A DNA stretch of 27,874 nucleotides from JAAYLC01 sp964636665 (GTDB lineage: Bacteria > Bacteroidota > Bacteroidia > Flavobacteriales > Flavobacteriaceae), in assembly GCA_964636665.1 (NCBI GenBank), contig CAZWVT010000018.1:1-27874 (forward strand). The letters are read 5' to 3'. This document shows, in pieces, positions 8,508 to 16,187 of this stretch. Within the stretch, counting starts at the first letter, position 1. Each line of letters begins with the position of its first letter. The notes under the pieces were generated by a model, which saw only the letters and a list, made by a program, of their open reading frames with translations, was not told where the DNA came from and did no database searches. The position numbers and the translations under genes were made by a program.

Positions 8508-9079
8508 ATGAAAAGTAAGTACTTATTATTATTTCTGATTTTTGCCGGATTGGCAATCGGATGTAAGACANNNNNNNNNNNNNNNNNNNNNNNNNNNNNN
8601 NNNNNNNNNNNNNNNNNNNNNNNNNNNNNNNNNNNNNNNNNNNNNNNNNNNNNNNNNNNNNNNNNNNNNNAAATCCTTATTCCACATCGGCTGCCTTATT
8701 GGGGCATCCGGCTCAAGGCGTGGTGCATCTGAGAGGCGTTAGTGATGAAATGCCAGACAAAGAGGCTGCGATTAAAGACGCCCACAAAAAAGCCATTCAA
8801 CATTTGTTTTATATGGGTTTCCCAAATGCGGAAATTAATGATATGAAAAATCCGATGATTCGCAAAGGGATGGCGATAGAATCTGAACACAAAGCTTTCT
8901 TTGACCAATTCTGGAGTTCAGGATATCAACAGTACATTATCGAAAATCAAGAAGAATATTATTCGTGTAATAACTCTGTAAAAGGATGTAGCGTTGCTGT
9001 GAGCAATTTTAAAATTAACTACAATCTTCTTAGAAGAGATTTAGAAAGAAACAGAATATTGAACAAAATAGGATTTTAA
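8508..9079 (+). CDS. Envelope lipoprotein interrupted by an assembly gap
   Basis: The start codes for a lipoprotein signal (MKSKYLLLFLIFAGLAIGC, lipobox AIGC, mature Cys at residue 19), then 100 unknown bases (8571-8670). After the gap, an open frame from 8672 to the stop at 9079 codes for about 135 residues (NPYSTSAALLGHPAQGVVHL..., ending LNKIGF). The two parts are in different frames if the gap is taken as exactly 100, so its true size is unknown, or two genes are involved. One lipoprotein is the simplest reading. The C-terminal part has two close Cys (SCNNSVKGC). It resembles LPP20-like accessory lipoproteins only loosely, and I do not assign a family. The next gene starts 2 nt after the stop. 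Confidence 0.6.
8571..8670. other. 100-N assembly gap
   Basis: Exactly 100 N characters, the conventional placeholder for a scaffold gap of unknown length. The flanking reading frames are 8508 (frame 0) and 8672 (frame 2), so the real missing length is probably not 100. Confidence 0.99.
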
Positions 9080-9081
9080 AG

Positions 9082-9990
9082 ATGAGTATCAATAAAAACA
9101 TATTAAAAACCGGTTTATTATTAATTTGCTTTGTGTTTTCCAGTATTTCAGTTGCACAAATCAGTTCTACCCAAAGTGATGTTGCAGAAAGAGCTTCTGC
9201 ACGATTAATGGTAGTTCCGTACAACAAAGCAGATGAAGACATACGAACTATTTTAGACGACAATCGTTATATCCGTGCTGCTGTTACCATCGTAAAACAA
9301 TCCTTTGATCAGCGCGGTTGGAGTACCATTGATTTTGTTGCCAGTTTAAGAGCAGCCGAAGCCAATGCCGCTTTCTCAATGGACAGACAAAGTTCGTTCA
9401 AATCCGATTTAATCTCAGAATCAGGAGCAGATATTTATGTGCAGGTCGATGCCGAAGTAGCTGAAAATGCGCAGGGAAGAACAAACGTAAACCTTATTTT
9501 GACCGCTTTTGAAAGTCATACAGGAGCGAGTTTTTCCAACTATGTCGGAAGCAGCGGATACTATGAAAATGTAGATAGCGACAAATTGATTGAGATGGCA
9601 TATCATAAAATCAGAGAAGAGTTTCTCAATATGCTAATGGATAAAACCGACGAAATCCGAGAAATCGGTCGTGCAATAATTATTCAATTCAATCTTGATC
9701 AAGAAGCTGAAATAGATTTTGACACCGAGCTTTCGGATGGAGATTTCCTGAACGAGGCCATTGAAGACTGGATTTATACAAATGCTTTCCGCGGTAGAGC
9801 AAATTTATCCGGACTCGTTGAAAATCGGATGATTTTTGATGAAGTGAGAATTCCGCTCTATGACCAAGCGACAAACCGACCCTATAATCCCAACAGATTT
9901 GCGAATGAAATTATCCGTTTCCTCAGATCCAAAGATGTGTCGGCTACCAGAAACATCAAAGGACAAAATCTATTTATCACCATAAAATAA
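9082..9990 (+). CDS. Exported protein resembling DUF6175
   Basis: A 302-residue protein with a signal peptide (residues 1-25, cut after SVAQ). The N-terminal domain has a strand LMVVPYNKA, a helix, then WSTIDFVASLRAAEANAAF and GADIYVQVDAEV, a layout similar to the CsgG nucleotide-like fold and, from memory, to the Bacteroidota family DUF6175. The second half carries IIEDWIYTN-like and EVRIPLYDQATNRPYNP segments that also fit my recollection of DUF6175. Function unknown. It lies 2 nt after the lipoprotein stop and 5 nt before the next gene, so all are one operon. A secretion or envelope-assembly role is inferred from context only. Confidence 0.65.
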   Translation: MSINKNILKTGLLLICFVFSSISVAQISSTQSDVAERASARLMVVPYNKADEDIRTILDDNRYIRAAVTIVKQSFDQRGWSTIDFVASLRAAEANAAFSMDRQSSFKSDLISESGADIYVQVDAEVAENAQGRTNVNLILTAFESHTGASFSNYVGSSGYYENVDSDKLIEMAYHKIREEFLNMLMDKTDEIREIGRAIIIQFNLDQEAEIDFDTELSDGDFLNEAIEDWIYTNAFRGRANLSGLVENRMIFDEVRIPLYDQATNRPYNPNRFANEIIRFLRSKDVSATRNIKGQNLFITIK

Positions 9991-9995
9991 TAGGT

Positions 9996-10907
9996 ATGTA
10001 CGGCAGCAAGATTTGGTTTTTCATTTTGTTTATTTGCTTTGGCATTCAAGGCTATAGTCAAGAATCTATCGCTTTCCGGTATGACGTTACAGTTGTACCG
10101 AAAGGCGATATAACAGTGAATCACTATCGGCTTTTAGAAAATAAAATAAAAGGCAGTTACAGTTCCTCGAATATTTTCACCACCCAAACACCTTTCTCAA
10201 TCATCCCAAAAATTCAACTTGTTGATGTAAAAAATGCCGGGGAGATGAATGTGGTCAAAGTGGTCAAAGTCGGAGTTACTTTATCTGTTGAGGACATTGA
10301 TAACAACATCCGATTTAAACAGTATAACACCGAAGTCTTGGGGACGGATAAAGACTTGTCTCTTGCTATCACCAAGGCATTAAATCAGATTAAACCTTCA
10401 AGTCCGAAATTGAAAAAATTTTTCGAGGAAGCCGAAGAAAGTATTTTGAGCTTTTATACTAACAATTGTTCCAAATTACTTAGCACCGCCAAAACCCATA
10501 TTGAAAGAGAACAATTCAACAGGGCTTATGCTTTGCTTAAGTATGTTCCGGAAAATGTCAGTTGCTACAAAGAAGCAGAACGCTTGATAACAAGTATTTA
10601 TAATACCAGCATCAACAAAAACTGTAACGAAATGCTTCATAAGGCTCAAATTGAAAAAGCAAATCAAAATTATGAACGCGCACTTAAACATTTGCATTAT
10701 GTTGACCCGAGTTCATCTTGTTATCCGAAAGTAGAAAAATTAATTCACGGAATTGAAAGTTTAATAGACAAACAATCTTCTGAAAAACATACAGAAGAAA
10801 GACAGAAATACGCAGAAAAATCAGCACGAGAAAAGATGAAAGTCTTAAGCATGCTCGCTGATTATTTGCAAATACAATATTCAAAAAACGAAATCGATAG
10901 TTTTTAA
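9996..10907 (+). CDS. Exported protein with two Cys-bounded TPR-like repeats
   Basis: A 303-residue protein with a signal peptide (residues 1-21, cut near YSQ). An N-terminal beta-rich domain (about 25-130) is followed by two copies of a helical repeat. Each begins and ends with Cys with exactly 31 residues between: CSKLLSTAKTHIEREQF...VSC and CNEMLHKAQIEKANQNY...SSC. Each copy has the A/L spacing of a TPR-like helical pair, and the paired Cys could form disulfides in the periplasm. The C-terminal 45 residues are charged (Lys/Glu) and probably coiled coil. No family recognised. It closes the four-gene envelope operon. A 9-nt tandem repeat at 10251-10268 encodes VVKVVK. Confidence 0.75.
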   Translation: MYGSKIWFFILFICFGIQGYSQESIAFRYDVTVVPKGDITVNHYRLLENKIKGSYSSSNIFTTQTPFSIIPKIQLVDVKNAGEMNVVKVVKVGVTLSVEDIDNNIRFKQYNTEVLGTDKDLSLAITKALNQIKPSSPKLKKFFEEAEESILSFYTNNCSKLLSTAKTHIEREQFNRAYALLKYVPENVSCYKEAERLITSIYNTSINKNCNEMLHKAQIEKANQNYERALKHLHYVDPSSSCYPKVEKLIHGIESLIDKQSSEKHTEERQKYAEKSAREKMKVLSMLADYLQIQYSKNEIDSF

Positions 10908-11105
10908 GTTAGTTTATAGGTTACAACCAAAATACAATGCATTATAAATTGCTAAGTTGCTTAAGCTACGGGAATTTTACTATTAACACCAGATTGCTCT
11001 TTAACAATCTTATTCCGTATCGTTAGCTTTCATTTTAGTAATTCGATTTCGATGAATAGGGGATGTTTTTATCATTAAAATCAGTTATTCATTAATGCAG
11101 CGTAT

Positions 11106-11153
11106 CTATCAATCAGTCAAAGTTGGGGGATTTTGGCTGATTGATAGTTTTTT
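11106..11153 (+). terminator. Strong intrinsic terminator or leader attenuator
   Basis: CTATCAATCAG (11106-11116) is the exact reverse complement of 11137-11147. Pairing can extend inwards to 17 bp with two G-U pairs, leaving the loop TTGGGGGA, and TTTTTT follows at 11148-11153. This is the best intrinsic terminator in the window. It lies about 200 nt after the last envelope gene and 150 nt before the kinase, so it either ends the upstream operon with a long 3' UTR, ends a small RNA, or attenuates kinase expression. Confidence 0.75.
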
Positions 11154-11228
11154 AAACTTAAAAAAAATCATACAAAACAATATTTTTTCAGCAATAAAAA
11201 GTGGATCGGGAATGTCAATAGTTATATT

Positions 11229-11236
11229 TAAATTTG
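11229..11236 (+). promoter_or_regulatory. -7 promoter element of the kinase-regulator operon
   Basis: TAAATTTG matches TAnnTTTG, downstream of the hairpin terminator and 71 nt before the kinase ATG. No clear -33 box. If used, the kinase mRNA starts after the hairpin, which argues against attenuation. Confidence 0.45.
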
Positions 11237-11306
11237 ACAACCGTCCTCCGACAACGTTTACTTTAATAAATGGAGGAATCTAAATAACAAAGACAACAAC
11301 CAACTT

Positions 11307-13310
11307 ATGAAAAAGCCAAATTTCCTTTTTGCTTTTATTGTGCTCCTTTTATTAATTCTTGGCTGTGAAAATCAAGCTGAGCAAGAAACCATTCAGGAGC
11401 CCGAACTACAAGGGGAATCTTATCGTCACACGATTCCGGGTTATAACTGGCTACACCGGTATTCAAATTATTCGGATGAAAAATACCAAGACAGCCTTAA
11501 TTTTTACTACAACAAAAGCCTCTCTGAAAACAACAACGAGATGGTTGCTATTTATTTAATCGCCCAAGGTAACGTATTGGATAGAGCGATGGAATTTGAC
11601 AGCCTTTTTTACGCCCGGGCAAGCTCCTTAATCAATACGCACGGAGATGAAATAAGCACCGATGCCTACAGCAATTTGTCTTATTATTTAGGTGCGCAAA
11701 GTTTTTTCAGAAACGAAGTGAGAACAAGTACAGATTGGTTTAAAAAGGCGATTGCTCCCACTCCTACAAATCGTTCGCACAAACAAATCCAAGGTTTTTC
11801 CAATTTTTCATTGGCTCAAAGTTATAGTGCATTAAACCACCTTGAATTAACCGAAAAGCACCTTATAAATGCATTGGATATCTTTATCGATATTGGCGAC
11901 ATCACCAATCAGGGGACTGTTTATTTGTTGCTCCACAATGTTTTTCAAAGATCATCCGCATACGACGAAGCAGAAGCGCATCTGGAAAAAGCGTTGGAAA
12001 TATTTAAAACCAACAATATCGATGGGTTGACTTTTAATACGTATTCGCTGTATGTCAATCTACATATGAATCAAACGGATACATTAACAGCAATAAAATA
12101 TATTGACTCCATGGCTTATATGGCTCCAAACATACCATTAAACCGATATGACGAAGCCATTTTGACTCAATTTTCAGCATTCAAGCACAGTGCCGAGGGC
12201 AATGCTGAAAAAGCAAAAGAATACCTGATAAAATCACGTGAAATAACAGAAAATATGCAAAGTCCGGATCTTCATATGCGGACACTTTTCCAAGAAATTT
12301 TGTATGCAGAAATATTCGATAAACCTTTAGAAAATCCGGAAGAAATTGAAGAGTTTTATTACAAACTTATCAAACAAGACGAACCCACACGTCAGTATTT
12401 AATACAACTTGGAAGCGCTTTATTCGATTATTACAACAAAAAAGGAGAGTATGACAAAGCAATTACTTATGCCGAATTGTTGTTGGACGACAAGAAAAAA
12501 GATTTGGAAGACAGAATCAAAGGACGTCTTTTTGAACTGCAAAGAAAATTTGAAACCGAACAGAAAGAAAACAAAATATTGCAGCAAGAGAAAATCTTGG
12601 AATCTCAGAAAAAGACCATCATTTTATTGGGTGGCGGTGCCATATTTATCATTCTTATTTTCACCATCCTCATTATTTGGAATAAAAACAAAAGCATTCT
12701 GAGAGAGAAAGCGTTGTCCGATTCCTTTACTTCTCAATTGTTAAGCCGAACGGAAGACGAACGAAAGCGAATTGCATCAGATTTACACGACAGCGTCAGC
12801 AATGAGTTGATAAACTTGCGTCATGCTTTGGAAGAGAAAAATGTACAAATCAAATCAAAAATTGATTCCATTCTGGAGGAGGTGCGCAACATCAGCCGAA
12901 ACCTAAGCCCTACTTTGTTTGACAAATTGGGATTAAAAGACAGCATTGAACAACTGACCGAACGCGCTCAAAACCAACACAGTTTTTTACTTACTTCGGA
13001 GGTTGAATACAGCGGTTCACTAAACACAACAGTAGAATTACAACTTTATAGAATCATACAAGAAGCTACAACCAACATCATTAAACACGCAGAAGCGATG
13101 GCAGGTAAAATCACCATTACGGAAGATGAAAATTTCGTTTATGCGGAAGTAAAAGATAACGGTAAAGGTTTCGACGTAAATAGAATGTTAGAAAAAGGAA
13201 ATTGTTTTGGATTGTTAAATATTACAGAACGTGCCAAGTATATTGACGGAATAGTCAATTTCATCTCAAATGAAAGTGGAACCACAGTCCAAATAAAGAT
13301 TCCAAAATAA
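11307..13310 (+). CDS. TPR-containing sensor histidine kinase (NarL-type, HisKA_3)
   Basis: A 667-residue sensor kinase. The N-terminus is a signal sequence with a possible lipobox (LLILGC, Cys20), then an acidic spacer and about 350 residues of TPR-like helical repeats in the periplasm (for example AEAHLEKALEIFKTN and YDKAITYAELLLDD). A coiled coil leads to a transmembrane helix at about 437-460. The cytoplasmic part has the HisKA_3 dimerisation helix with phospho-acceptor His494 in ASDLHDSVSNEL, and an HATPase domain with N box (NIIKHA), G1 (DNGKGFD) and G2 (FGLLNI). Such kinases phosphorylate a NarL/FixJ partner, which follows 17 nt downstream. If Cys20 is lipidated, the sensor is tethered at both ends. 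The signal sensed is unknown; proximity suggests the envelope operon upstream. Confidence 0.92.
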   Translation: MKKPNFLFAFIVLLLLILGCENQAEQETIQEPELQGESYRHTIPGYNWLHRYSNYSDEKYQDSLNFYYNKSLSENNNEMVAIYLIAQGNVLDRAMEFDSLFYARASSLINTHGDEISTDAYSNLSYYLGAQSFFRNEVRTSTDWFKKAIAPTPTNRSHKQIQGFSNFSLAQSYSALNHLELTEKHLINALDIFIDIGDITNQGTVYLLLHNVFQRSSAYDEAEAHLEKALEIFKTNNIDGLTFNTYSLYVNLHMNQTDTLTAIKYIDSMAYMAPNIPLNRYDEAILTQFSAFKHSAEGNAEKAKEYLIKSREITENMQSPDLHMRTLFQEILYAEIFDKPLENPEEIEEFYYKLIKQDEPTRQYLIQLGSALFDYYNKKGEYDKAITYAELLLDDKKKDLEDRIKGRLFELQRKFETEQKENKILQQEKILESQKKTIILLGGGAIFIILIFTILIIWNKNKSILREKALSDSFTSQLLSRTEDERKRIASDLHDSVSNELINLRHALEEKNVQIKSKIDSILEEVRNISRNLSPTLFDKLGLKDSIEQLTERAQNQHSFLLTSEVEYSGSLNTTVELQLYRIIQEATTNIIKHAEAMAGKITITEDENFVYAEVKDNGKGFDVNRMLEKGNCFGLLNITERAKYIDGIVNFISNESGTTVQIKIPK

Positions 13311-13327
13311 AAATCAGAGAAAAGTAT

Positions 13328-13963
13328 ATGGAGCATTTCATTATTGCAGACGATCATCCACTTTCTTTGTTAGGCACTCAGGTAATGCTCGAAGGTGCCG
13401 GTCACGTTGTTCTGGAAGCTCATAACAACGGAGAAAGTGCTTGGAGGGGAATCCAAAAATTCAAACCCGATTTTGTGATTCTCGACATTAGCATGCCTAA
13501 AATGGACGGACTGGAAGTTGCCGAAAACATCCGGTTGCACCAATTAAAAACAAAGATTATATTGCTTACATCCCACAAAGAAAAAAGCATTTTCAAAAAA
13601 GCAAACGAACTGAAAATCAATGCTTATTTATTAAAACAATTTGCATTGGAAGAACTTAAGGTATGCATCGATTATTTGCTGAAAAATGACGTTTATTACA
13701 GTCATCGCATTGGTTTTGAACTTGAAACAGATCTCGACTACAAAAAAGGGGAAGCAATGGATAAATTAAGCTTCTCCGAAAAGAAAATTTTCGAACTAAT
13801 CATTAAACAAAAAACCACAAAAGAAATCGCAGAAATGCTCTTTTTATCTGATAAAACTATCGAATCGCACCGAGCGGGAATTATAAGAAAACTCGGAATA
13901 GAATCTGATAAAAATGCGCTTTTAAAATTTGCCGCTCAATTCTATAAATCGGAGGATTACTGA
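13328..13963 (+). CDS. NarL/FixJ-type response regulator (REC + LuxR HTH)
   Basis: A 211-residue response regulator. The receiver domain has the acidic pair D8-D9, the phospho-acceptor Asp53 in VILDISMPKMDG, the conserved Thr/Ser in LLTSHKE and Lys in AYLLKQF. The C-terminal LuxR-type helix-turn-helix (about residues 145-205) has KTTKEIAEMLFLSDKTIESH and then IIRKLGI. It is paired with the histidine kinase 17 nt upstream and is almost certainly its partner. Targets are unknown. The preceding envelope operon and csbD, whose flanks share a G-tract motif, are candidates. A short poly-A and two palindromes follow the stop. Confidence 0.94.
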   Translation: MEHFIIADDHPLSLLGTQVMLEGAGHVVLEAHNNGESAWRGIQKFKPDFVILDISMPKMDGLEVAENIRLHQLKTKIILLTSHKEKSIFKKANELKINAYLLKQFALEELKVCIDYLLKNDVYYSHRIGFELETDLDYKKGEAMDKLSFSEKKIFELIIKQKTTKEIAEMLFLSDKTIESHRAGIIRKLGIESDKNALLKFAAQFYKSEDY

Positions 13964-14003
13964 GTTGAGCTACAGATTGAACTAAATTTTTGCACAAAAA
14001 AAA

Positions 14004-14021
14004 AACGGAACTAGTTCCGTT
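14004..14021. terminator. 18-nt palindrome between convergent genes
   Basis: AACGGAACTAGTTCCGTT is its own reverse complement, with ten A before and GGTTTT after. It lies between the response regulator (+) and csbD-like gene (-) and probably ends transcription from one or both sides. Confidence 0.55.
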
Positions 14022-14035
14022 GGTTTTACTGTTTG

Positions 14036-14067
14036 ACAACGCCCGACGAAATTTCGTCGGGCGTTGT
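14036..14067. terminator. 32-nt perfect palindrome, probable bidirectional terminator
   Basis: A perfect palindrome centred on GAAATTTC, with arms ACAACGCCCGACG and CGTCGGGCGTTGT. It is G/C-rich against an A/T-rich background, in the 128-bp gap between two convergent genes. No long T tract follows in either direction, so it is not a textbook intrinsic terminator. A cruciform or protein-binding site is the alternative. Confidence 0.55.
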
Positions 14068-14091
14068 TATTAAAGGATAAATCACAACAAA

Positions 14092-14277
14092 TTACCATCT
14101 GTCAATTTCATCTTTCAACTGCTCTTTTGTCTTTCCGGTTTTCTCTTGAAGACGACCTAACAACTCATCTGATTTTCCTTCGACGTAAGTTAAATCATCA
14201 TCTGTAAGTTCGCCGTATTTTTGTTTGAATTTACCTTTAACCTGATTCCATTTTCCTTTAAATTGATCTTCGTTCAT
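14092..14277 (-). CDS. CsbD-family small stress protein
   Basis: A 61-residue hydrophilic protein with the CsbD pattern: MNEDQFKGKWNQVKGKFKQK, then YGELTDDDL and a Lys/Glu-rich helical tail ending in Trp. CsbD proteins are abundant under general stress in many bacteria; their biochemical role is not known. It is monocistronic, with its own upstream promoter-like sequence, and converges on the response regulator gene. Confidence 0.93.
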   Translation of the reverse strand: MNEDQFKGKWNQVKGKFKQKYGELTDDDLTYVEGKSDELLGRLQEKTGKTKEQLKDEIDRW

Positions 14278-14301
14278 AGCATTTAGTTTTTTAATTAATT
14301 T

Positions 14302-14338
14302 TTACCTTGTAAAGGTAATTCAAATAAATCCTGCCAAA
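14302..14338 (-). promoter_or_regulatory. Promoter and inverted repeat upstream of csbD-like gene
   Basis: On the minus strand, TTTG (14338-14335), 17 nt, then TACCTTTA (14317-14310) approximates the Bacteroidota TTTG/TAnnTTTG promoter. The -7 overlaps a perfect inverted repeat TTACCTT-n3-AAGGTAA (14302-14318), a possible operator. The rest of the 137-bp intergenic region is A/T-rich, with ATAGGGG at 14400-14406. Confidence 0.4.
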
Positions 14339-14414
14339 TGTTATTGAAAAATCAATATATTATAAAGTTTTCTGAAATAAACAAAATTTTAAAAGATGTA
14401 TAGGGGGGACTTAA

Positions 14415-16178
14415 TTATTCCGTAGCTTCTTCCATAAATTGAATTTCGTATAAATTGCGATATACACCGTTATCAATTTCTAACAATTCATCGTGTGTGC
14501 CTTCTTCAACAATTTTTCCGCTGTCCATGACAATAATTTTATCGGCGCGTTTGATTGTCGCCAATCGGTGTGCAATAATTATCGAGGTTCTTCCTCGGGT
14601 GATTTTATCGGTAGCCATTTGAATCAATTCTTCAGAATAAGTATCAATAGACGAAGTAGCCTCATCTAAAATTAAGATGTTGGGATTGCTGACATAAGCT
14701 CGCAAGAAAGCAATGAGTTGGCGTTGTCCGGAAGAAAACATACTGCCGCGTTCTTTTACGTTATAATCGTATCCGTTGGGCAGCGACATAATAAAATCGT
14801 GAACCCCGATTTCTTTTGCAGCATTAATGACTTCTTCACGAGTAATGTCGGGATTGTTTAAGGTGATATTGTTTAAAATACTATCAGCAAACAAGAAAAC
14901 ATCTTGAAGCACTACTGCAATTTGTTGACGTAAGGTTGCCAATTTATAGGATTCAATTGGAATGTTGTCAATTCGAATTTCCCCGCTGTCAATTTCATAA
15001 AAGCGATTCAACAAATTGATAATCGTTGTTTTTCCGGCACCGGTAGAACCGACGATTGCCACGTTTTCACCTTTATTGGCTTTAAAAGAAATTCCTTTGA
15101 TGACTTCCTCTCCTTGTGTGTATGAGAATCGTACCTTGTCAAATTCGATTACCCCTTCGATTTTGTGATTTGCAACAGTCCCATTGTCCGGAATTTTAGC
15201 TTCTGTATCCAAAATTCCAAAAACACGGTTTGCTGCGACCATTCCCATTTGCAAGGTATTAAACTTATCAGCAATTTGCCGTAACGGTCGGAAGAGCATT
15301 TCGGCATAATGAATAAATCCGGCTATAATTCCCACAGTAATCGGTCCTCCCCCAATCACGTTCAATCCTCCGTACCAAACTAAAAGAGCGGTAGCAAAGG
15401 AGCCCGACATCTCTGCAATCGGGAAGAAAATCGAGTTATACCAAACAGTGCGAATCCACGCTTTTCGATGGGTTTTGTTAATATCTTGAAATCGTTCGTA
15501 TTCGGTTTTTTCACGATTAAAAATCTGGACTATTTTCATTCCCGTCAATCGTTCCTGAACAAATGAATTCAAATTGGCTACTTGATTTCTCACTTCCTCA
15601 AAAGCTACTTTCATCGCTTTTTGAAAAACCCGTGTAGCATAAATAATAAAAGGAAGAATCAAGAATACAATCAGCGAAAGCCGCCAACTTATAGTAAGCA
15701 TAAATCCGGCGATGACCACCATTTTCAGCAAATCGCTTATAATCATAAAAAGACCTTCGCTAAAAATACTGGAAATGGTTTCAACGTCATTTACGGCGCG
15801 CGTTGTTAATCTTCCGACAGCGCTTTTGTCATAATATTTCATTTTAAAATGAATCATCCGATTGAAAAGCTTAATCCGCAAATCTCTAATAACGCTTTGA
15901 CCAAGCCAGTTTGCATAAAAAATAAATGCCAATTGAAACACCACTTCCAGAATCAGTACGACTGCCATTGCAATGACATAATACATAAAGCTGTCCCACT
16001 CTTGCGGAATAATGGATTCATCTATTGCGAGTGTTAATAAATACGGACGTAAAACTGCAAGTCCGGACATGACGATGGCAGCAAAAGCTACAAAATAGAA
16101 GACCAAACGATAAGGTTTGGTAAAAACCATCAATCGTCGGAACAATCCAAAATCAAATGCATTTCCTGTGGTTTTCAA
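14415..16178 (-). CDS. ABC transporter, fused membrane and ATPase domains (MdlB/MsbA-like exporter)
   Basis: A 587-residue half-transporter expected to work as a dimer in the inner membrane. Residues 1-310 hold six membrane helices with the exporter coupling region (LTTRAVNDVETI). The ATPase domain has Walker A (GSTGAGKTT), Q-loop (VVLQDVFLF), signature FSSGQRQ in place of LSGGQ, Walker B (ILILDEATSSID) and the H-loop (AHRLATI). The variant signature is common in this exporter subgroup and should be active. Substrate unknown: lipid, peptide or drug export are all possible. It starts 9 nt after truA and is probably co-transcribed with it. Confidence 0.92.
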   Translation of the reverse strand: MKTTGNAFDFGLFRRLMVFTKPYRLVFYFVAFAAIVMSGLAVLRPYLLTLAIDESIIPQEWDSFMYYVIAMAVVLILEVVFQLAFIFYANWLGQSVIRDLRIKLFNRMIHFKMKYYDKSAVGRLTTRAVNDVETISSIFSEGLFMIISDLLKMVVIAGFMLTISWRLSLIVFLILPFIIYATRVFQKAMKVAFEEVRNQVANLNSFVQERLTGMKIVQIFNREKTEYERFQDINKTHRKAWIRTVWYNSIFFPIAEMSGSFATALLVWYGGLNVIGGGPITVGIIAGFIHYAEMLFRPLRQIADKFNTLQMGMVAANRVFGILDTEAKIPDNGTVANHKIEGVIEFDKVRFSYTQGEEVIKGISFKANKGENVAIVGSTGAGKTTIINLLNRFYEIDSGEIRIDNIPIESYKLATLRQQIAVVLQDVFLFADSILNNITLNNPDITREEVINAAKEIGVHDFIMSLPNGYDYNVKERGSMFSSGQRQLIAFLRAYVSNPNILILDEATSSIDTYSEELIQMATDKITRGRTSIIIAHRLATIKRADKIIVMDSGKIVEEGTHDELLEIDNGVYRNLYEIQFMEEATE

Positions 16179-16187
16179 TTTTACGAT

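Larger units (their letters stand above)
10908..11306 (+). other. 399-bp intergenic region between envelope operon and kinase
   Basis: No convincing gene. It contains TAGGGGAT at 11057-11064, the strong hairpin with T tract at 11106-11153, a -7 element at 11229-11236, and an A-rich leader to the kinase start. A 62-codon open frame (11095-11283) begins just before the hairpin and reads through it, so it is not annotated. Bases 10908-11105 could be a 3' UTR or hold a small RNA ending at the hairpin. Confidence 0.6.

Noticed and set aside
10251..10268. 9-nt tandem repeat (GTGGTCAAA twice) as a phase-variation tract
   Set aside because: Only two copies and a multiple of three, so a change would not shift the frame.
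7585..10907. Curli (Csg) operon
   Set aside because: No CsgA/B amyloid repeats, CsgE, CsgF or CsgD seen; only a CsgG-like fold is supported.
11095..11283. 62-codon open frame between the envelope operon and kinase
   Set aside because: It reads through the strong hairpin terminator, has no recognisable domain, and its ATG has no promoter or ribosome-site context.
14415..16178. Degenerate ABC signature (FSSGQ for LSGGQ) as a sign of an inactive transporter
   Set aside because: Walker A, Walker B, Q-loop and H-loop are intact and this variant is usual in the MdlB-like exporter group.
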